A DNA stretch of 46,688 bases from CAYQDR01 sp964416315 (GTDB taxonomy: Bacteria > Methylomirabilota > Methylomirabilia > Rokubacteriales > DASRDR01), in NCBI GenBank assembly GCA_964416315.1, contig CAYQDR010000024.1:1-46688 (forward strand). Reading direction: 5' to 3'. Under the pieces are notes generated by a model. The model worked only from the letters and a program-made list of their open reading frames with translations. It ran no database searches and was not told the DNA's origin. Each line of letters starts with the position of its first letter. Positions within the stretch are counted from its first letter, which is position 1. The position numbers and the translations under genes are program-made. Of the stretch, positions 39,598-46,688 are shown piece by piece.

Positions 39598-40335
39598 TCA
39601 CCTCGGCGGCCGGACCGCGACGACCAGGGCCACCGCGCGGTTCGGCCCGCGCCAGTCCACGGACGCGGCCTCGGCCTCCGTGCACGGGGTCCAGAGCCCG
39701 GCCCGGCTCCAGCCGTACTCGACGCGGAGGACGGCCAGCGGCTCGAGGAGCGCCCGCACGCCGGCCGGGTCGTAGACCCGCTGGAAGTCGCTCTGCTGGG
39801 CGATCCCGAACGGGACCGTGATGAGCGCGCGCCCGCCGGGCTTGAGGACCCGGGCGATCTCCCGGACCGTGGCCTGGTCGCCGCGCTCGGCCAGCGGATC
39901 GCCGTAGTGCCCGATCCCGATGTGCTCGACGACGGAGACGGCGAGGACCGCGGCGAACGCGCCGGTGGCGAACGGCATCCGCATCGCGTCCGCGCGGACG
40001 CCGCGGAAGTACGGGTGGCGGAACGGGTAGGGGTTGACGTCGAGCCCGACGACCGTGAACCCCCGGGACGCGAGCGCGATGGGGAGCCCGCTCGCGCAGG
40101 AGCCGACGTCCAGGAGCGGGCCCGTCGCGCGGTCGAGGTTCTGGAAGACGAACGGATACTCGATCACCCGCTCGGTCGTCACCATGCCGGGGGCGAAGAC
40201 CCGCCCCAGGGCCCCGCGGGCCACGTCGGCGAGGCGCGCCTTGAGCCGCGGGAAGCGGTTCAAGAGCCTTAGCGGCGCGCGCCACCGGAGGCGGTACTGC
40301 GGCCGGTAGGTGCCGGGCGGCTCCAGCATGGTCAT
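39598..40335 (-). CDS. Class I SAM-dependent methyltransferase
   Basis: The 245-residue protein has the SAM-binding motif LLDVGSCASGLPIALASRG, GLDVNPYP, DAMRMPFATGAFAAVLAVSV and VLKPGGRALITVPFG. It may methylate a sugar or lipid-linked intermediate. The ATG at 40335 is provided by short composite repeat E, overlapping the micro-ORF stop by ATGA; a second ATG two codons later is possible. Confidence 0.88.
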   Translation of the reverse strand: MTMLEPPGTYRPQYRLRWRAPLRLLNRFPRLKARLADVARGALGRVFAPGMVTTERVIEYPFVFQNLDRATGPLLDVGSCASGLPIALASRGFTVVGLDVNPYPFRHPYFRGVRADAMRMPFATGAFAAVLAVSVVEHIGIGHYGDPLAERGDQATVREIARVLKPGGRALITVPFGIAQQSDFQRVYDPAGVRALLEPLAVLRVEYGWSRAGLWTPCTEAEAASVDWRGPNRAVALVVAVRPPR

Positions 40336-40388
40336 TCGGGACCCCCCTCACCCCCGACCCCTCCCACCCTTCGGGGGGAGGGGAGGCC
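40332..40388 (-). repeat. Composite repeat copy E, short form
   Basis: This copy has the C-rich and G-rich arms but lacks the 57-base core. Its own hairpin is CCTCCCCCC-GAA-GGGTGGGAGG with one bulge. It is identical over about 50 bases to copy F, and ends CCCGAATGA at the methyltransferase start. Confidence 0.85.
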
Positions 40389-40439
40389 GGTGCTGTGGGC
40401 GCTGCCCGAAACGCTGCGGTCTGACGCCAGCTCGTTCAT
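40332..40439 (-). CDS. Micro-ORF in composite repeat E (35 codons)
   Basis: It begins MNELASDRSVSG at the ATG formed by repeat copy F and reads LPSPRRVGGVGGEGGPE through copy E. It is joined by ATGA overlaps to the previous micro-ORF and to the methyltransferase gene. No known domain. Confidence 0.38.
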   Translation of the reverse strand: MNELASDRSVSGSAHSTGLPSPRRVGGVGGEGGPE

Positions 40440-40491
40440 GCGGGACCCCCCTCACCCCCGACCCCTCCCACCCTTCGGGGGGAGGGGAGGC
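40436..40491 (-). repeat. Composite repeat copy F, short form
   Basis: This is an upstream tandem partner of copy E with the same sequence over about 50 bases. It ends CCCGCATGA, giving the start codon of the second micro-ORF. Confidence 0.85.
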
Positions 40492-40555
40492 CAAGCCGCT
40501 CAACGCTACCCCAAGCGCTCCACGGCCATCTCGGGTTTGAGACAGCCCGTCTCAT
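40436..40555 (-). CDS. Micro-ORF in composite repeat F (39 codons)
   Basis: It starts MRRAVSNPRWPW at an ATG overlapping the flippase stop (ATGA) and reads LPSPRRVGGVGGEGGPA to a TGA overlapping the next micro-ORF start. The opening MR-x-x-x-S resembles the micro-ORFs at 23.9 and 37.2 kb. The opening bases form a TGAGAC-GGGCT-GTCTCA inverted repeat. Confidence 0.42.
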   Translation of the reverse strand: MRRAVSNPRWPWSAWGSVERLGLPSPRRVGGVGGEGGPA

Positions 40556-41970
40556 ACCGGGCGGCCGGCGGCCTGGCGGACCCAGCCGATCACGCTGGCG
40601 ACGTCCTCCGCGGTCACGATGCGCGCGAGCCCGAGGAGAGCGGCCTGGACGGCGAGGGCCGCGAGGGTCGCGGTCACGGGGCCCGCGGTGGCGAGCGCCC
40701 ACCAGACCCCGAGCCCGACGGCCCCGCCGCCCAGGCTCGTGGCCACCGGGCGGAGCGGCGCTGCCGTCCCGAGCCGCCGCCAGACGAGGAGGGCTCCGAG
40801 GCCCACGAGCACCACCTCCGAGAGGAGCGTGGCGCCCGCCGCGCCGAGGGCCTCCCAGCGCGGGATCGCCCAGAGGTTGCCGAGGGCGTTGGCGGCGAGC
40901 CCCGCGGTCAGGCAGCCGAGCCACGCGCCCTCGTGGCCTCGCGCCTGGAGGGCGACGGAGAGCGGCGCGTAGAGCCAGTTGGCGGCGGCCGACCAGGCCA
41001 GCACGGCGAGGATCGGCGCGGCGGCGGTGAACTCGGCGCCGTAGAGCGCGTAGAGCAGGGGACCGGCCAGGCCGGTCAGCGCGAGCGCCATGCCGGGCCC
41101 GGTGGCGGCGAGGCCGCGGACCGCGCGGCGGAAGGCCGGCGGGATCTCCGCCCGGGGCTGCGCCATCAGCGGGAAGAGCGTGCCCGCCACCGTGCCCCCG
41201 AAGAAGACGGCGAGGTTCGCCGGCTTGTACGCGACGTTGTAGAGGCCCAGCGCGGCGGTCGAGGCCAGCTGCCCGAGCAGGAGGACGTCGAGCCGCGTGT
41301 AGAGGCTCTGGGCGGCGGCCGTCGCGCCGAAGGGCGTGGCCTGGCGGAAGAGCGCGCCGAGACCGATCGTCCCGCCGCCGCGCGGGAGCAACGGCCCGGC
41401 GACCCACCGCGCGCCAGCCACCGCGACACCCGACGCCACCACGTGCGCCCACAGGAACGCCGCGACGCTGCCGCCGGTGAGGGCCGCGATGACGAGCGAC
41501 GCGGTGCCCGCGACGGCCGCGACCAGCTCGGCGGCGGCGAGGCGGTCGTAGCGGGCGCGGCCGCCCAGGACCGCGAGGTAGGGCCAGCTCAGGGTTCCGA
41601 CGGCGAGCTGCGCCCCGGCCAGCGCGACGTACCCGACCGGGGCCGGCTGGCCGGGGAGGATCGCCGCGACGGCGGGGATGAGGACGGCGACGCCGGCCGC
41701 GAGGAGGAGCTGGGCGCGCACCGCGGCCCGCAGCGTGCCTCCGGATGCCTGGCCGTCCCGGGCGACGGATCGCGTGAGCACGGTGGCCAGCCCCATGTTC
41801 GGCAGCAGCCCGAAGAGCGCCGCGAGCCCCATCGCGTAAGCGTAGGCGCCGAGTCGGTCGACCCCGAGGACCCGCGCCAGGATGATGGAGTTGCCGAGGG
41901 CCAGGGTGTACCCCGCGGCGCGCGCGGCGACGAGCAGCGTGGTGACGCGGCCCAGCGAGATCCCGGCCAT
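40552..41970 (-). CDS. Wzx-type polysaccharide flippase
   Basis: The 472-residue protein has about 12-14 hydrophobic helices and the pattern of the polysaccharide transporter/MATE superfamily: an N-terminal RVTTLLVAARAAGYTLALG, ILARVLGVDRLGAYAYAMG, and a central SLYTRLDVLLLGQLASTAALGLYNVAYK. It should move the lipid-linked repeat unit across the inner membrane for Wzy-dependent polymerisation. ATG at 41970 lies 17 bases after the ligase/polymerase stop; a long in-frame extension upstream is spurious. Confidence 0.9.
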   Translation of the reverse strand: MAGISLGRVTTLLVAARAAGYTLALGNSIILARVLGVDRLGAYAYAMGLAALFGLLPNMGLATVLTRSVARDGQASGGTLRAAVRAQLLLAAGVAVLIPAVAAILPGQPAPVGYVALAGAQLAVGTLSWPYLAVLGGRARYDRLAAAELVAAVAGTASLVIAALTGGSVAAFLWAHVVASGVAVAGARWVAGPLLPRGGGTIGLGALFRQATPFGATAAAQSLYTRLDVLLLGQLASTAALGLYNVAYKPANLAVFFGGTVAGTLFPLMAQPRAEIPPAFRRAVRGLAATGPGMALALTGLAGPLLYALYGAEFTAAAPILAVLAWSAAANWLYAPLSVALQARGHEGAWLGCLTAGLAANALGNLWAIPRWEALGAAGATLLSEVVLVGLGALLVWRRLGTAAPLRPVATSLGGGAVGLGVWWALATAGPVTATLAALAVQAALLGLARIVTAEDVASVIGWVRQAAGRPV

Positions 41971-41987
41971 GGGGGCGGCGCGCGCGG

Positions 41988-43403
41988 TCAGCCGCGGGCG
42001 GGCTGGAACGCCCGGACGCGGGTCGGCGCGGCGACCGGCTCCCGCGTGGCCTGGCTCGCTTCCAGCTGCGGGATCATCATGACCATGCCGGTCAGCAGCC
42101 AGAACGGCTCCATGACCCGGATGATGATGAAGGTGTTCGCCCCGATCGAGTGGGCGACGAGGCCGGCGAAGCCGGCGAGGAGGCCGAGGGCGACCCCGCG
42201 GAAGAGCGGGTCGCGGCTCGCCCGGAGGATGGCGCGGGTCCGCCGGAACAGGCTCACCTGGAGCCAGAGGAAGGCGACGAGTCCCACGAGCCCGGTCTCC
42301 GCTAGCACCCGCGGGTACTGCGCGTCGAGGAAGCGGTAGCCGGTCACGCCGTAGCCGAAGAGGGGGCGCTTCGGCCAGTCCTCGAACACGGTCTGCCTCC
42401 ACGAGCCGAGGCGGTCGGACGTCGAGGTGTCCAGGTGCAGGCCTCCGACCCGGACCTGTCCCCGCTGGACCGGCTGGGAGACCGTGTAGAGGATCCGGTC
42501 CACGACGGCCTTCGGGGCGACGAGCGGGGCGGCGAGCACGGCGGCGGCGAAGACGACCGTCAGGAACAGCTTCCGCTCGCCGTACGCGAAGAGGGCGAGC
42601 GCGACCGGGATCACGGCGAGGTACGAGGCGCGCGAGAGCGTGAAGAGCAGCGGCAAGACCATGAGCGCCCCGAGGCCCGCGAGCAGGAGGCGGCGCCGGG
42701 CGGAGGGGCTCGTCAGGTAGAGGCCCGCGGTCAGGGCGAGCATGAGCACGAGGTAGCCGCCGAACGTGTTCGGCTCCGGCGTGTCCCCTTCGAACGGCGC
42801 GGAGACGCGCTGCCCCGAGGGGATCTGGAGGATGCCGACCACGCTCACGATCGCGGCCGTGAGGAGGAGGACCACGAGGAAGCGCTCGAACTGCCTCCGC
42901 TCCCGCAGGTTGTTGACGACCATGAAGTAGATCACGAAGTACTCGATGTACTTCAGGACGAAGAGCGAGCCGCCGAGGGCGGACACGTTCCCGGCGAGGA
43001 CGCCGAGGCCGGTGGCGATGACGGCGGCGCAGCTGTAGGCCGCGATCGGCCGGTTGAGCGGCGTAGCGAACACGAGGCCGAGCTCCTTGTAGAGAGCCGT
43101 CTTCGCGAACCAGGTCAGCCCGACGAGGGCGATCAGGACGTCGTCGAAGCGGAGGGTGAGCCCCCGCCCCAGCGTCGTCCCGCCGCCGATCCCCCCCACG
43201 ATGAACTCGGGGCTGAGGAGCATGGAGACCGTGAGGAGGTAGAGCGCCAGCTCGTTGCTCGCGACGGCGATGACGAGGACCGCGAGCGCGAGCCCCGCGC
43301 CGAGCGCCAGCGCGACGGGCAGCTCGGCCAGGACCAGGCTCATGGAGACGGCGAGGACGACGGCCACGCCGAGCGCCGTCGGGGCGCCTCTCTGCCCCTG
43401 CAT
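41988..43403 (-). CDS. O-antigen ligase/polymerase family membrane protein (Wzy/WaaL)
   Basis: The 471-residue protein has about 11 hydrophobic helices and a large loop around residues 300-345 containing DRLGSWRQTVFEDWPKRPLFG, followed by GYRFLDAQYPRVLAETGLVGL, the hallmark of the Wzy_C/O-antigen ligase family. Given the flippase and Wzz/Wzc protein beside it, polymerase (Wzy) activity is the most likely role. It starts 3 bases after the tyrosine kinase gene ends. Confidence 0.92.
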   Translation of the reverse strand: MQGQRGAPTALGVAVVLAVSMSLVLAELPVALALGAGLALAVLVIAVASNELALYLLTVSMLLSPEFIVGGIGGGTTLGRGLTLRFDDVLIALVGLTWFAKTALYKELGLVFATPLNRPIAAYSCAAVIATGLGVLAGNVSALGGSLFVLKYIEYFVIYFMVVNNLRERRQFERFLVVLLLTAAIVSVVGILQIPSGQRVSAPFEGDTPEPNTFGGYLVLMLALTAGLYLTSPSARRRLLLAGLGALMVLPLLFTLSRASYLAVIPVALALFAYGERKLFLTVVFAAAVLAAPLVAPKAVVDRILYTVSQPVQRGQVRVGGLHLDTSTSDRLGSWRQTVFEDWPKRPLFGYGVTGYRFLDAQYPRVLAETGLVGLVAFLWLQVSLFRRTRAILRASRDPLFRGVALGLLAGFAGLVAHSIGANTFIIIRVMEPFWLLTGMVMMIPQLEASQATREPVAAPTRVRAFQPARG

Positions 43404-43406
43404 TGC

Positions 43407-46400
43407 TCAGCGCCTCGCGGGCGTCTCGACGACCAGGAACTCCTCGATCCGGGCGTCTCGCATCAGGCCCCAGCCGAGGGCCTCCGCCTCGGCGGGGGTG
43501 TCGAACGCTCCCGCGAGCACGCGCCAGAGCGGCCCCGCGGCCCCGGCCTGGCCGTTCGGGGCCCCGCGGAACCCGTAGGCGAGCACGCGGAGCCGGGGGG
43601 CCCGGACGGCGGTCACCGGGACGGCGCCGCCGGCCGTGCCGCCCTGAAAGGCCGCGACCGCCTGCTGGGCTTCCTCGGCGCTCGGGACGGCGCGGAGCTG
43701 GACCGCGTAGCGGACCGGTCCGTTCGCCTCCGTCTCGAGCCGGGGGGTGGCGTCCGGTTGGGCCGGTGCCGCGGTCGCGCCCGCCCGGCTTCCGTTCGGC
43801 GGCGGAGCCGGCGCGGACCGCCGCGCCATCGAGACGAGGAGGAGCTGGCGCTCGCTCGTGGGGCGCTCGGCGGGGAAGACGCCGTGCGGCTTCCGCGGCG
43901 CGGCCGCGATCGCCAGGTGCCGGTCGCTTTCGGGGAGCTCCGCGACGAACACCCGACTCGGCCTCGGGGCCCGCGAGATCTTCGGAGGGGGGCTCTGCCC
44001 CCCTCCGACGGCCCTCCCGGCAAAGCCGGGGCGTTCGCCCTTCGGCGAACGCATCGGGCCTGCCTCCCCCCGGGTCACTCCGATAGGCTCCGGGGGCGTG
44101 GCGAGGTGGCGCTCGCTGTCCGGCCGCTCCGGAACGAAGATCGGGCCCGACCGCGGGGCGACTCGGATCGTCGCGAGCTGGCGCTCGCTCGTCGGCCGCT
44201 CCGGCGCGAAGACGGACGTGGCCCCTGCCGGCCGCGCCGGCGTGAGGGCGGGGATCGTGGCGACCGCACCCTGCGGGACATCGCTGAGCGCGCCCGAGAG
44301 GAAGGGGAGCCTCGGTCGACCGGACCGCCACGCCCACAGCCCCACGGCGAGGGCCAGGAGCAGGACGAGCAGCAGGACGAGGCCCCGCAGGTTCCCTCGG
44401 AGGTCCCCGCGCAGGGCCGCGAGGCGGCCGCCGCCGGCGGGGCGCCGCGCGGCCGCCTCGTACCGGTAGCGGTAGTAACCCATCTCGCCGTAGTCGGGGC
44501 TCACCTCGGCCTTCACGCCCGTGAGACACACGCCGAGGAGGCGGGTCCGCGCGGCCTCGAGGAGCGTCTTCGCCCGGCGCAGGGCGGCTCGCGCCACGCT
44601 GCCCACGCGGACCACGAGGAGCGCGCCGTCCACCCGCGAGCCCAGGATCGTCGAGTCGGCCACGGGGAGGATCGGGGCGCAGTCGAGGACGACGTAGTCG
44701 TACCGCTGGCGGAGCTCCCCCAGGAGCGTCGAGAGGGCCTGCGCGCTCAGGAACTCGGTCGGGTTCGGCGGCTGGTGACCGCTGGGGAGCAGGAACAGGT
44801 TGTCCAGTCCCGGACGGTCGATGAGGCTCTCGAGCCCGGCCCTTCCGAGGACGAAGTCGGAGAAGGTGAGGGTCGCTTCCTCGAGCGCGACGCTCCCGAC
44901 CACCACGTCCGTCAGCCCCGGCTCCCGCGGGATCCCGAAGGCGTGGTGGAGGAACGGGTTCCGCAGGTCCGCCTCGATGAGCAGCGTCCGCTTGCCGAGC
45001 TGCGCGAGGACGATGGCCAGGTTGATCGCGACGGTGGTCTTCCCCTCGCCCGGCGTCGCGCTCGTCACCATGATCGTCCGGAGGTTCGGCTCGAGGCCCG
45101 AGAGGAGGATGTTCGTCCGGAGCCCGCGCATCGCCTCCACGACGCGGGAGTTGGGCAGGAAGAGGCTGATCAGGAAGGCGTACTTCTCCTCCGTGCCCCG
45201 GTCGAGCGTCGCGGCCTGCCCGGTCTCCTCGGCCACTTCTCCCTTCACGTCGAGGTGCGGGATGACGCCGAGCACCGGGCTCCCGAGGAGGGACTCGACG
45301 TCCTCGATCGCGCCGACGGAGGTGTCGAGCGTCTCGGCGACGAACGCCAGGATGAACCCCATGACCAACCCGACGACGAGCCCGACGGCGGCCTTCGGTA
45401 CCGGCTGCGGCGGGTTGACGGGCTGGCGGGACACCATGGCCGGGCGGACCGGGCTGACCTCGGCGACCTGCTCCTTCTCCCGGATCTGGGCCTCCTGGTG
45501 CTTCTCCTTGAGGAGGGAGAACATGCGCTCGGCCACCTTCACCTCGCGCTCCATCCGCGCCATCCGGACCTCGGCGGCCGGGATGCTCGCCTGCTCCTGG
45601 CGGAGGCGCGCGATCCCGCGCTGGAGCTCGCCCGCGCGCGTCCGGAGCGCCTGGAGCCGCGCCGAGAGCGCGTCACGGAGGCTCTGGCGCCGGCTCTGGA
45701 TCTGGGCGTCGAGCTGCTGGACCTGGGGGTGGGTGGGGAGCAGCGTGACGAGCAGGGCGTCGCGCTGGAGCGTGAGGTCGGAGAGGGATCCGTAGAGCTT
45801 CACGAGCGCCGTGTCGGCCCCGTCGGCGGACGGGCCGCCCGGGCGCCCGATCGCCCGGCCCGTCTGGAGCAGGCGCAGGTGCTCCTCGGTCTCGCCGATG
45901 GCGGCGCGGACGGCCTCCTGCTCGCCCTCCAGCGCGGCCAGCCGCCGGAGGGACTCCCGCGTCTCGTCCGGGAAGACGAGGATGCGGTTCGCCTCCTTGA
46001 ACGTCTTCAGCTCCTCCTCGGAGTCGCGGAGCCGCGTGCCCACCTCCGTGAGCTGTCGCTCGATGAACTCCCGCGCCTCCCGCACCTGGCGGCTGCGGGT
46101 CTCGAAGTTGTCCTCCAGGAACGCCTCGGCGACGCTGTTGGCGACGCGCGCCGCCTCCTCGGGGTCGGCCGAGGCGGCGCTGATCTCGATGAGGCTCGTG
46201 CTCTCCGAGGTCTTGACGCTGATCTGGCCCTGGATCCCGTCGAGGACGCGGAGGTACGCGGCGGACGCGCGGATCTGCTCCGGGGTGGCCGTCCGGGGGA
46301 TGCGCTCCAGCTTCTTCGCCGCGAGGCTCGTGACGGGGAAGCCCTTGATCAGGGCGGCCTGGGTTTCCACGCTCCCGCTGGGCATCGCCGAGACCAGCTC

Positions 46401-46595
46401 CTGGAGGAGGCCGCTGACGCTGACGGCCCGTTCGAAGCGCACGACGGCCGTCGCCCGGTAGATCGGCGGGGGGGCCTGGACGACGGCCAGGGCGAACGAC
46501 GCCAGCGCGAAGATGAGCGGGACGAGGACGATGATCCCCTTCCGGCGCCGGACGATCCGAAGGTAGTCGCGGAGGTTGATGTCGTACTGCGCCAT
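43407..46595 (-). CDS. Wzz/Wzc-type tyrosine autokinase with extra membrane segment and SPOR domain
   Basis: The 1,062-residue protein opens as a standard chain-length regulator and BY-kinase: first helix near 21-41, a long periplasmic coiled coil, second helix near 395-415, then Walker A ATPGEGKTT near 511-519, LLIEADLR (Walker A'), VVLDCAP (Walker B) and a Tyr cluster, YGEMGYYRYRYE, near 700-711. It then continues unusually: a third hydrophobic helix near 735-753, four degenerate repeats of type F-x-P-E-R-P-x-S-E-R-x-L near 790-918, and a SPOR-like domain from about 955 to the end (VRYAVQLRAVPSAEEAQQAV, PLWRVLAGAFDTPAEAEALG). A palindromic repeat has inserted in frame between repeats two and three. 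It is the first gene of the operon in the window; 46,596-46,688 shows no recognisable feature. Confidence 0.93.
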   Translation of the reverse strand: MAQYDINLRDYLRIVRRRKGIIVLVPLIFALASFALAVVQAPPPIYRATAVVRFERAVSVSGLLQELVSAMPSGSVETQAALIKGFPVTSLAAKKLERIPRTATPEQIRASAAYLRVLDGIQGQISVKTSESTSLIEISAASADPEEAARVANSVAEAFLEDNFETRSRQVREAREFIERQLTEVGTRLRDSEEELKTFKEANRILVFPDETRESLRRLAALEGEQEAVRAAIGETEEHLRLLQTGRAIGRPGGPSADGADTALVKLYGSLSDLTLQRDALLVTLLPTHPQVQQLDAQIQSRRQSLRDALSARLQALRTRAGELQRGIARLRQEQASIPAAEVRMARMEREVKVAERMFSLLKEKHQEAQIREKEQVAEVSPVRPAMVSRQPVNPPQPVPKAAVGLVVGLVMGFILAFVAETLDTSVGAIEDVESLLGSPVLGVIPHLDVKGEVAEETGQAATLDRGTEEKYAFLISLFLPNSRVVEAMRGLRTNILLSGLEPNLRTIMVTSATPGEGKTTVAINLAIVLAQLGKRTLLIEADLRNPFLHHAFGIPREPGLTDVVVGSVALEEATLTFSDFVLGRAGLESLIDRPGLDNLFLLPSGHQPPNPTEFLSAQALSTLLGELRQRYDYVVLDCAPILPVADSTILGSRVDGALLVVRVGSVARAALRRAKTLLEAARTRLLGVCLTGVKAEVSPDYGEMGYYRYRYEAAARRPAGGGRLAALRGDLRGNLRGLVLLLVLLLALAVGLWAWRSGRPRLPFLSGALSDVPQGAVATIPALTPARPAGATSVFAPERPTSERQLATIRVAPRSGPIFVPERPDSERHLATPPEPIGVTRGEAGPMRSPKGERPGFAGRAVGGGQSPPPKISRAPRPSRVFVAELPESDRHLAIAAAPRKPHGVFPAERPTSERQLLLVSMARRSAPAPPPNGSRAGATAAPAQPDATPRLETEANGPVRYAVQLRAVPSAEEAQQAVAAFQGGTAGGAVPVTAVRAPRLRVLAYGFRGAPNGQAGAAGPLWRVLAGAFDTPAEAEALGWGLMRDARIEEFLVVETPARR
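43983..44052. repeat. Dispersed palindromic repeat inside the tyrosine kinase gene, copy 3
   Basis: Three perfect hairpins lie in a row: CGGAGGGGGGC with GCCCCCCTCCG around TCT (43983-44007), CCCGGC-AAA-GCCGGG (44016-44030), and GCGTTCGCC with GGCGAACGC around CTTC (44031-44052). The first two resemble modules of the intergenic copy at 16297-16380. They keep the reading frame open and encode part of the linker. Confidence 0.7.
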
Positions 46596-46688
46596 GCGCC
46601 GTCTAGTGCCGATCCAAGTACGTCCGGCGACCCGCCGCGGGTCCTGTCGCCGGGCTCGCCCCGCGCGCCCGGGCTCCGGGCCCCTTTC

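Noticed and set aside
36934..40272. 1,112-codon plus-strand frame through the glycosyltransferases
   Set aside because: It crosses several intact genes on the other strand and is rich in Arg, Gly and Glu, as expected of antisense in GC-rich DNA.
40552..44529. Possible 1,325-residue flippase with long N-terminal extension
   Set aside because: The extension overlaps the ligase and kinase genes in another frame; the flippase fold begins at the ATG at 41970.
46596..46688. Promoter of the exopolysaccharide operon
   Set aside because: No convincing -35/-10 or -24/-12 pair is visible in the 93 bases available.

Overview
The window is a high-G+C bacterial contig fragment with dense, short-gapped operons and frequent GTG starts. 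No rRNA, tRNA or other taxonomic marker is visible. The mix of a gas vesicle cluster, tungsten-type aldehyde oxidoreductase, histidine utilisation genes and a very large glycosyltransferase operon would fit an uncultured soil or groundwater lineage such as Rokubacteria/Methylomirabilota, but that is an inference from style, not a proven assignment. Bases 1 to about 10,980 look visibly less GC-rich than the rest.

Region 1 (1-10,615, all minus strand) is a gas vesicle operon with its own regulators. Read 5' to 3' on the minus strand it runs: REC-PAS histidine kinase, REC-HisKA protein, NtrC-type sigma54 activator, PAS histidine kinase, single-domain response regulator, gvpA, two GvpC-like coiled-coil proteins, gvpN, a small GvpV-like protein, a GvpF/L fused to a DnaJ-type J domain, a second GvpF/L, and a third GvpF/L cut by the window edge. 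A near-consensus sigma54 promoter lies about 100 bases upstream of the first kinase gene, and a weaker one lies before the second kinase gene. The order gvpA-C-N-V-F matches the Serratia-type arrangement as I remember it.

Region 2 (10,616-16,585) holds a spacer with a duplicated 3' end of the adjacent cobalamin adenosyltransferase gene and a palindromic repeat. It then has the adenosyltransferase (minus), an alcohol dehydrogenase and aldehyde ferredoxin oxidoreductase pair overlapping by ATGA (plus), an SDR oxidoreductase lacking the usual catalytic Tyr (minus), and a lone pilin-like gene (minus).

Region 3 (16,586-21,281, plus) is a GYD-domain gene followed by hutU, hutI and a HutF-like amidohydrolase. 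hutH is not in the window.

Region 4 (21,303-46,595, all minus) is an exopolysaccharide operon. It starts with a 1,062-residue Wzz/Wzc tyrosine kinase that carries an extra membrane segment, four degenerate repeats and a SPOR domain. Then come an O-antigen ligase/polymerase, a Wzx flippase, a methyltransferase, several GT4 and GT2 glycosyltransferases, a GT87-GT4 fusion, a GT4-zinc ribbon-methyltransferase fusion, a PHP protein, a WbqC protein, a PIG-L deacetylase, a DegT aminotransferase and a WecA-type initiating transferase.

The most unusual structure is a family of composite repeats inside region 4. Each full copy sits exactly between two genes, contains a micro-ORF of 35-54 codons, and is joined to its neighbours by 4-base ATGA/GTGA stop-start overlaps. 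Long and short forms differ by a 57-base (19-codon) hairpin core, and a core-only copy lies inverted elsewhere. One copy has become the C-terminus of a glycosyltransferase-methyltransferase.
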